64,000 nt of DNA from Solirubrobacter ginsenosidimutans (GTDB taxonomy: Bacteria; Actinomycetota; Thermoleophilia; Solirubrobacterales; Solirubrobacteraceae), in the NCBI RefSeq assembly GCF_027587205.1, contig NZ_JAPDOD010000026.1:65190-129189 (forward strand), written 5' to 3'. Of the stretch, positions 59,097 to 64,000 are shown in pieces; the stretch's first letter is position 1; each line of letters starts with the position of its first letter. A program made the position numbers and the translations under genes. The notes below the pieces were generated by a model, which did not search any database, was not told where the DNA came from, and saw nothing but the letters and a program-made list of their open reading frames with translations.

Positions 59097-59776
59097 GGCA
59101 GCAGCTCGGCCAGATCGTCGACGACGACGTCGGCGCCGTGCTCGAGCAGCGCCGCGCGGTGGCCGACCCGGTCGACCCCGACCACGTGACCGAACTTGCC
59201 CGCGCGACCGGACTCCACGCCCGCCAGCGCGTCCTCGAAGACCACGGCCTGATCGGGCCGGACGCCGAGCCGGCGCGCGCCCTCCAGGAAGGAGTCCGGC
59301 GCCGGCTTGCCGCGCAGGCCGAGGGCGTCGATCACGTGCCCGTCGACGCGCACCTCCAGGTAGTCCGTCAGCCCCGCGACCCGCAGGACGTCCTCGCAGT
59401 TGTGGCTGGAGGACACCACGGCGCGGCGCAACCCCGCGGCGCGGGCGGCCTGCAGGTAGGAGACGCTGCCCGCATAGGCCTCGACGCCCTCATCGTGGAT
59501 CAGCTTCAGGACGAGCTCGTTCTTGCGCTCGCTGAGGGTCGCGACCGTGTCGTCGCCCGCGTCGATGTGGCGCGAGGCGAGGAAGTCGCGGATCCCGTCC
59601 TCGCGCGGCTTGCCGTCGACGAAGTCGTTGTAATCGGACTCCTCGAAGGTGCCGCGGTCGCCGAGGAACTCGTCGAAGGTCTGCTTCCACGCGCGTTCGT
59701 GGACGACCGCGGTCTTGGTCAATACACCGTCGAGATCAAACAGGCAGGCGGTGATGCCGTCAGGTAGGCCCAACAC
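59093..59776 (-). CDS. pgmB: Beta-phosphoglucomutase
   Basis: 227 residues, HAD subclass I. FDLDGVLTKTAVVHERAWK has nucleophile Asp14 and acid-base Asp16, VVSSSHNCEDVL is motif II and KPAPDSFLEGARRLG/VFEDALAGVESGRAG are motifs III and IV. It converts beta-glucose 1-phosphate to glucose 6-phosphate through the 1,6-bisphosphate. Its stop overlaps the GH65 start (ATGA), a standard phosphorolysis pair. The RpiR regulator lies 10 nt upstream. Confidence 0.94.
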   Translation of the reverse strand: MLGLPDGITACLFDLDGVLTKTAVVHERAWKQTFDEFLGDRGTFEESDYNDFVDGKPREDGIRDFLASRHIDAGDDTVATLSERKNELVLKLIHDEGVEAYAGSVSYLQAARAAGLRRAVVSSSHNCEDVLRVAGLTDYLEVRVDGHVIDALGLRGKPAPDSFLEGARRLGVRPDQAVVFEDALAGVESGRAGKFGHVVGVDRVGHRAALLEHGADVVVDDLAELLP

Positions 59777-59786
59777 GGGCCGGACG

Positions 59787-60650
59787 TTACTTGAGCCGGA
59801 AGGCGCGGATCCGGTCGTCGTAGGACGCGGTGTCGCGCGCGTAGACCCCGTAGGCCAGCGCCTGCAGGATCGAGAGCAGGCCCGTGTGCGAGCGCACGAA
59901 CGCGGGCGAGTTCGAGGAGTAGTAGAGCGTGCGCTCGGAGAGCTTGGAGACGTCGGAGAGCGTCGCGTCGACGATCGCCAGCGTCGCCGCGCGGCGGTGG
60001 CGGGCGATCTTCATCGCGCGTACCACCAGCGGGTGCGGGCGGCCGGCGCTGAGGCCGATCACCAGCGTGCGCTCGTCGATCCGGCCGAGCCGGGAGAGCG
60101 CCTCCTGGGACGGTGAAGCGGCGATCTCGGCCCGCACGTCCAGGAGCATCAGAAGGTGGCGCAGGTAGGAGGCGAAGAACGCCATCTGATCCGTTCCGGC
60201 GATCAGGATGCGTTCGGCGGCGGCGATCGCTTCGATCGCGCCGTCGACCTCGGAGCGGGACACCCGGCGGGCGGTGTCCTCGACATTGACGTGATCGGCC
60301 GCGACGGCCTGTTCAAACGGTGACTGGTCGAGGCTGAAGAGCGGCGTAGCCGTCTCCGGTGTCTTCGCCGTGCGGTGGTGATGGCGATACTCCTCGCGCG
60401 CCGCTTCCTGGAGCTCCGGGAAGCCCTCGAACCCAAGTGCCTGGCTGAAGCGCACGACGGTCGAGGATGAGGTGTTGGCGCGTCGAGCGAGTTCCTCCGC
60501 GGTGTGGAAGGCGACCTCGTCGAGATGGTCCACGACGTACTGCGCAACGTCCTTCTGCGAGCGTGAGAACTCGTCGAAGCGTGCGGAGATGTACGTCGAA
60601 AGTGTCTGATGGCCGCGGGCGGCCGGGGGCATGGTGGCGGTCCTCGGCAT
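59787..60650 (-). CDS. MurR/RpiR-family transcriptional regulator
   Basis: 287 residues. N-terminal helix-turn-helix (SRSQKDVAQYVVDHLDEVAF, RANTSSSTVVRFSQALG) and a C-terminal SIS domain (AAERILIAGTDQMAFFASYL, VIGLSAGRPHPLVV) that usually binds a sugar phosphate. As first gene before pgmB and the GH65 phosphorylase, it probably controls disaccharide use in response to a hexose phosphate. ATG 60650 is chosen with AAAGGA about 10 nt upstream; ATG 60632 also fits. Confidence 0.93.
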   Translation of the reverse strand: MPRTATMPPAARGHQTLSTYISARFDEFSRSQKDVAQYVVDHLDEVAFHTAEELARRANTSSSTVVRFSQALGFEGFPELQEAAREEYRHHHRTAKTPETATPLFSLDQSPFEQAVAADHVNVEDTARRVSRSEVDGAIEAIAAAERILIAGTDQMAFFASYLRHLLMLLDVRAEIAASPSQEALSRLGRIDERTLVIGLSAGRPHPLVVRAMKIARHRRAATLAIVDATLSDVSKLSERTLYYSSNSPAFVRSHTGLLSILQALAYGVYARDTASYDDRIRAFRLK

Positions 60651-60696
60651 GGCGAGGCGTCCTTTCGACGGTCCCTCCCTAACCTCCTCCCCGCAT

Positions 60697-61251
60697 ATGC
60701 AACGGCTTGAGACTCGACTCGACGGGCTGGTCCACCTCGCGCCCACCGTGCACGGCGACGAGCGCGGCTTCTTCGTGGAGACCTTTCGCGCCGACACGGC
60801 GCGGAGTTATGGAATCCCCACGGACTTCGTCCAGGACAACCACTCGCGGTCCCGCCAGGGGACGCTGCGCGGGATCCACTTCCAGACGCATCCGGGCCAG
60901 GGCAAGCTCGTCCGGGTCGCCCGCGGCGAGGTGTTCGACGTCGTCGTCGACCTGCGCCGGGGCTCTGAGACGTTCGGCGAGTGGGAGGGCGTGCGGCTGA
61001 CGGACACCGGCGGCGAGCTGCTCTGGATCCCGGTCGGGTTCGGGCACGGGTTCCTGGTCTTGAGCGAGACCGCGGACTTCGTCTACAAGTGCACGAACTA
61101 CTACGACCCGGCGACCGAGGCGGGCATCCGCTTCGACGATCCGGCGGTCGGAATCGAGTGGCCGAGCGGCGTGGAGCTGCTCTATTCGGAGCGCGACGCG
61201 ACGGCGCCGCTGCTGTCCGACGTGGCCGAAACGCTGCCGTTCACGGTGTGA
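60697..61251 (+). CDS. rfbC: dTDP-4-dehydrorhamnose 3,5-epimerase
   Basis: 184 residues, RmlC cupin. Conserved features are DERGFFVETF, QDNHSRSRQGTLRGIH with catalytic His61, VVVDLRRGSETFG, PVGFGHGFLVLSE and the Tyr in DFVYKCTNYYDP. It makes dTDP-4-keto-L-rhamnose for surface polysaccharide. No other rml gene is in the window. It is divergent from rpiR with 46 bp between starts. Its stop overlaps the GTG of the glutamyl-Q synthetase gene. Confidence 0.95.
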   Translation: MQRLETRLDGLVHLAPTVHGDERGFFVETFRADTARSYGIPTDFVQDNHSRSRQGTLRGIHFQTHPGQGKLVRVARGEVFDVVVDLRRGSETFGEWEGVRLTDTGGELLWIPVGFGHGFLVLSETADFVYKCTNYYDPATEAGIRFDDPAVGIEWPSGVELLYSERDATAPLLSDVAETLPFTV

Positions 61252-62102
61252 AAGGGCGGTTCGCCCCGTCCCCCACGGGGGTCCTGCACCTGGGCAACCT
61301 GCGCACGGCGCTGCTCGCGTGGCTGTTCGCGCGCTCGGCGGGGTCGGCGTTCGTGGTGCGGGTCGAGGATCTCGACGCGGGGCGGGTGCGACCGGGGCTG
61401 GCGCAGGAGCAGCTGGACGACCTCGCGGCGATCGGGCTCGACTGGGACGGGCCCGTCTGGGTGCAATCTGAGCGTACGGCGCATTACGAAGGCGCCCTGG
61501 CATCACTGCCCGTCTACGAGTGCTTCTGCACGCGGGCTGAGATCCGGGAGAGCGCGTCGGCCGCACACGGGCCGGTGGGCGTGTATCCGGGGACGTGCCT
61601 GGGGCTCTCCGACGCGGAGCGTGAGGAGCGGCGTGCGGCAGGCCGCGTCCCGGCGCTGCGGGTGCGCGCCGATGCGACGGTCGTCCACTTCGAGGACCGC
61701 CTGCTCGGACCGCAGGAAGGCGTGGTCGATGACTTTGTCGTACGCCGCAACGACGGGGCGTTCGCTTACAACCTCGCGGTGGTCGTCGACGACGCCGCGC
61801 AGGGGATCGAGGAGGTCGTGCGCGGCGCCGACCTCGCGGATTCCACCCCGCGACAGATCTGGCTCGCCCGGACGCTCGGGTATCCGGAACCCGCGTACGC
61901 CCACGTCCCGCTCGTGCTCAATGCCGAAGGTCGCCGGCTGGCGAAGCGCGACGGCGACGTGACGCTCCGGGAGGTCGAGGCGGCTGAAGCGGTTCAGTGG
62001 ATGGCCGGGTCGCTCGGTCTAAGCGGCCGGACGGCCGCGGAGTTGCTTGCAGGGTTCGATCCGCGGCGGATCCCGCGGGAGCCGACGATCTGGAACGGAT
62101 AG
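61248..62102 (+). CDS. gluQ: Glutamyl-Q tRNA(Asp) synthetase
   Basis: 284 residues, the catalytic half of a class I glutamyl-tRNA synthetase without anticodon-binding domain. It begins GRFAPSPTGVLHLGNLRTAL (HIGH variant HLGN at 14-17) and has a KMSKS-like LAKRDGDVTL. Zinc ligands Cys91, Cys93, Tyr112 and Cys116 (CFC, VYPGTC) match GluQ rather than GltX. It attaches glutamate to queuosine in tRNA(Asp). GTG overlaps the rfbC stop (GTGA), an unusual partner. Queuosine genes are not visible in the window. Confidence 0.92.
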   Translation: MKGRFAPSPTGVLHLGNLRTALLAWLFARSAGSAFVVRVEDLDAGRVRPGLAQEQLDDLAAIGLDWDGPVWVQSERTAHYEGALASLPVYECFCTRAEIRESASAAHGPVGVYPGTCLGLSDAEREERRAAGRVPALRVRADATVVHFEDRLLGPQEGVVDDFVVRRNDGAFAYNLAVVVDDAAQGIEEVVRGADLADSTPRQIWLARTLGYPEPAYAHVPLVLNAEGRRLAKRDGDVTLREVEAAEAVQWMAGSLGLSGRTAAELLAGFDPRRIPREPTIWNG

Positions 62103-62170
62103 GGTCCATCCCTAGCGAATAACGGCGAAAACGCCGCTTCGGTAGGGCTCGCCTCTATTGAATAGGGCTG

Positions 62171-62176
62171 TACCCT
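62171..62176 (+). promoter_or_regulatory. Putative -10 box of the TetR gene
   Basis: TACCCT lies 8 nt before GTG 62185, supporting that start over the TTG at 62158. An 11-bp dyad, CTATTGAATAG (62155-62165), sits just upstream and could be the TetR operator. Confidence 0.4.
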
Positions 62177-62184
62177 TCCAAGTC

Positions 62185-62814
62185 GTGACGAACCCCGCAA
62201 CACGGCCGTATAACGCCCCTGCGCGGATGGCCGCGGCGGAGCGCAACCGGGCCGCGATCGTCTCCGCCGCCCAGGCGAGCTTCGAAGAGCACGGCTGGGC
62301 GAGGACGACCATCCCCGCCGTCGCGAATTCGGCAGGGGTATCCCCTAAGACCGTCGAAGCCCAGTTTCAGACCAAGGCGAACCTCCTCGCGGTGGTCGTC
62401 ACGTCGATCGGCCGCGCGTCCGCGGACGCCGAGGCTTCGAAGCAGTTCCAGGAGGCGACGAGCGCGATCAGCGCGCTGCCGTTCCATGCCGCCTATGCCG
62501 CCCCCCGCAGCGCCCGCTCGGCGCGGATCGCGCGTGCGGTGATGGAGGCCGCCCCCACCGACCCGAAGGTCGCGGAGATCGCGGACCGGATGCGGCGCAA
62601 CCTCGATTTCGGCGCGCAGTGGGCGGCGCGGATCATGATGGGCAAGCGGGGCCTGGCCGGCGGGCTCTCCTTCGAGGAGGCCGAGCGGGTGTTCCGCTTC
62701 GCGATCGACCCCGGGACCTACCGCACGCTGACGGCCGAGCTCGGGCTCGACGACGACGGCGTGCGCGAGTGGATGCTGCGCTACGAGCGCGGCATGCTGC
62801 TGCTGCGCACGTAG
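62185..62814 (+). CDS. TetR-family transcriptional regulator
   Basis: 209 residues. The N-terminal helix-turn-helix runs AAERNRAAIVSAAQASFEEH, WARTTIPAVANSAGVSPKTV, EAQFQTKANLLAVV. The C-terminal ligand domain is all helical and not diagnostic. GTG 62185 is chosen because of the TACCCT box 8 nt upstream; ATG 62227 would still keep the DNA-binding domain. It precedes the second LuxR-type ATPase by 12 bp, so it may regulate or be co-transcribed with it. Confidence 0.92.
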   Translation: MTNPATRPYNAPARMAAAERNRAAIVSAAQASFEEHGWARTTIPAVANSAGVSPKTVEAQFQTKANLLAVVVTSIGRASADAEASKQFQEATSAISALPFHAAYAAPRSARSARIARAVMEAAPTDPKVAEIADRMRRNLDFGAQWAARIMMGKRGLAGGLSFEEAERVFRFAIDPGTYRTLTAELGLDDDGVREWMLRYERGMLLLRT

Positions 62815-62826
62815 ACTGCCGCCGTG

Positions 62827-64000
62827 ATGGTCGGCCGCAAGGACGAGCGCGCCCGCCTGAAGGCGCTCCTCGACGCCGCGCGTGAAGGGCGCAGCGGCGC
62901 GTTGCTCCTGCACGGACCGCCCGGTATCGGCAAGACCGAGCTGCTTCGCGACGCCGTCGAGCACGCAACTGGCTTCCGGTTGCTGCGCGTGCGCGGCATC
63001 CAATCGGAGTCAGACATCCCGTACGCGGGTCTGGCCGAGCTCGTCACGCCGCTGCTAAGCCACTTGGAGGAGATCCCCGAGGTCCAGGCCTTGGCCATCC
63101 GTGGCGCGTTGGCGCTCGGTCCGGCCACTCCGGGCGACCGGTTCACGGTTCCCGCGGGGCTCTTGTCGCTGCTCGCGCGGGCGGCGGACGAGTCGCCGGT
63201 GCTGGTGGTGCTCGACGACACGCAGTGGCTGGACGAGCCGTCGCTGGAGGCGTTCCTGTTCGCCGGCCGCCGGCTCGGGCAGGAGGGCATCGCGATGCTC
63301 GGCGCGATCCGCGACGACGCCCCGACCCGCGACGTCCCGTGGCTGGAGCGGCTCCCCGTCGAGCCGCTCGACGACCGCGAGGCACGAGGTCTGCTGGCCG
63401 GGTACGTCGCCCCCGCCGTCGCGGACCGGCTGATCGCCACGGCCGCGGGCAATCCGCTCGCACTGCTCGAGATCCCGGGGCTGTTGAGCGCCGGCCAGTT
63501 GGCCGGCCGCGAGCCGCTGGAGGACCCGCTGCGGCCGGGGACGAACGTCGAGCGCGCGTTCGCCGCGGCGGTCTCGGCGCTGCCGGAGCGCACGCGACGC
63601 GCGTTGCTCCTGGCCGCCGCCGCGAGCACCCGGCGCGTCGACGCGATCGCCCGCGGGCTGACGGCCGCGGAGCTCTCGCTCACCGATCTCGAGCCCGCCG
63701 AGGCGGCGCGGATCGTCGTCCTCGCCGACGCCGAGCTCGAGTTCCGCCACCCGCTGTTGCGCTCGACCGTCTACTACTCGGCCTCGCTGCCGGAACGGCG
63801 GGCGGTCCACGCGGCGCTCGCCGACGCCACCGACAGCGCCGAGCGCGCCTGGCACCTGGCGGCGTGCGCGGTCGCGCCGGACGAGAGCGTCGCCGCCGCT
63901 CTGGAGCGCGCCGCGCTGGATGCCCGCGGCCGCGGCGCCCACGCGACCGCCGCGCGCGACCTCGGCCGCGCCGCCCAGCTGACGCCGGACGCCGAGCCGC
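62827..64000 (+). CDS. ATP-binding LuxR-family (LAL-type) regulator, 5' part
   Basis: 391 residues up to the window edge, still open. MVGRKDERARLKALLDAARE leads into Walker A HGPPGIGKTELL (30-37 core) and Walker B LVVLDDTQWLDEPS, the STAND ATPase layout shared with the gene at 53987-56701. Helical repeats begin near the edge. The C-terminal DNA-binding domain lies outside the window, so regulator status is inferred from the family. GTG 62824, one codon upstream, is an equal start candidate. Confidence 0.88.
   Translation, partial: MVGRKDERARLKALLDAAREGRSGALLLHGPPGIGKTELLRDAVEHATGFRLLRVRGIQSESDIPYAGLAELVTPLLSHLEEIPEVQALAIRGALALGPATPGDRFTVPAGLLSLLARAADESPVLVVLDDTQWLDEPSLEAFLFAGRRLGQEGIAMLGAIRDDAPTRDVPWLERLPVEPLDDREARGLLAGYVAPAVADRLIATAAGNPLALLEIPGLLSAGQLAGREPLEDPLRPGTNVERAFAAAVSALPERTRRALLLAAAASTRRVDAIARGLTAAELSLTDLEPAEAARIVVLADAELEFRHPLLRSTVYYSASLPERRAVHAALADATDSAERAWHLAACAVAPDESVAAALERAALDARGRGAHATAARDLGRAAQLTPDAEP

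Overview
The window is GC-rich DNA packed with short-gapped, often overlapping genes on both strands. I see no rRNA, tRNA, CRISPR array, insertion sequence or prophage. Gene content (fused SecDF, PdxS/PdxT, LuxR-type STAND ATPases, a DUF892 ferritin-like cluster, GTG starts, apparent leaderless promoters) suggests a high-GC actinobacterium, most like Thermoleophilia/Solirobacterales. That placement is inference; no marker RNA is present. No gene-free stretch exceeds 300 bases.

Layout. 1-5.9 kb: a minus-strand catabolic operon of cyclase-family hydrolase, beta-keto acid cleavage enzyme, three-subunit molybdenum hydroxylase and a VOC-family protein. 5.9-12.6 kb: a CitB/DcuR-like response regulator and soluble GAF histidine kinase lie directly downstream of relA and recJ. 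12.7-15.7 kb: a methyltransferase and a PadR-controlled ABC exporter with visible operator palindromes. 15.7-25.3 kb: secDF, a zinc-ribbon/PAS protein, ruvB-ruvA-ruvC and, after a few inserted genes, yebC; with recJ and relA this is a scattered version of the common yebC-ruvCAB-secDF-recJ-relA neighbourhood. 25.4-30.6 kb: a Tat-exported protein of unknown function, an ECF sigma factor fused to an anti-sigma-like membrane tail, a methyltransferase and a MarR-GNAT fusion with its own palindrome. 30.6-37.3 kb: a phosphohexomutase, a metallo-beta-lactamase-fold hydrolase, a cation/proton antiporter, a flavoprotein and a family 2 glycosyltransferase. 37.3-41.1 kb: proline dehydrogenase, P5C dehydrogenase and a DHDPS-family lyase with overlapping start/stop codons.

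41.1-43.1 kb holds three paralogous genes built around a duplicated YD...YE helical repeat, one fused to a DUF892 (YciE-like) ferritin-like domain. Sites resembling SigB/SigF stress promoters precede the first two genes. A chemoreceptor with a possible sigma-28-like promoter follows. 45.0-51.6 kb: a zinc alcohol dehydrogenase, a P450 and a HAD hydrolase sharing a 20-bp divergent promoter, a secreted collagen-like protein and a gamma-glutamyltransferase. 51.7-53.7 kb: a histidine phosphatase and the pyridoxal phosphate synthase pair. 54-64 kb: a large LuxR-type regulator, a disaccharide phosphorylase/beta-phosphoglucomutase/RpiR sugar operon, RmlC, a glutamyl-Q-tRNA(Asp) synthetase, a TetR regulator and the start of a second LuxR-type ATPase.

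The most notable observations are the stress-type YD-repeat/DUF892 cluster; a 48-bp intergenic hairpin present twice with compensatory base changes; the operator palindromes of PadR and MarR-GNAT; the sigma/anti-sigma fusion whose conserved N terminus lies upstream of any usual start codon; and the recurrent TAnnnT box 6-9 nt before start codons, which points to leaderless transcription.
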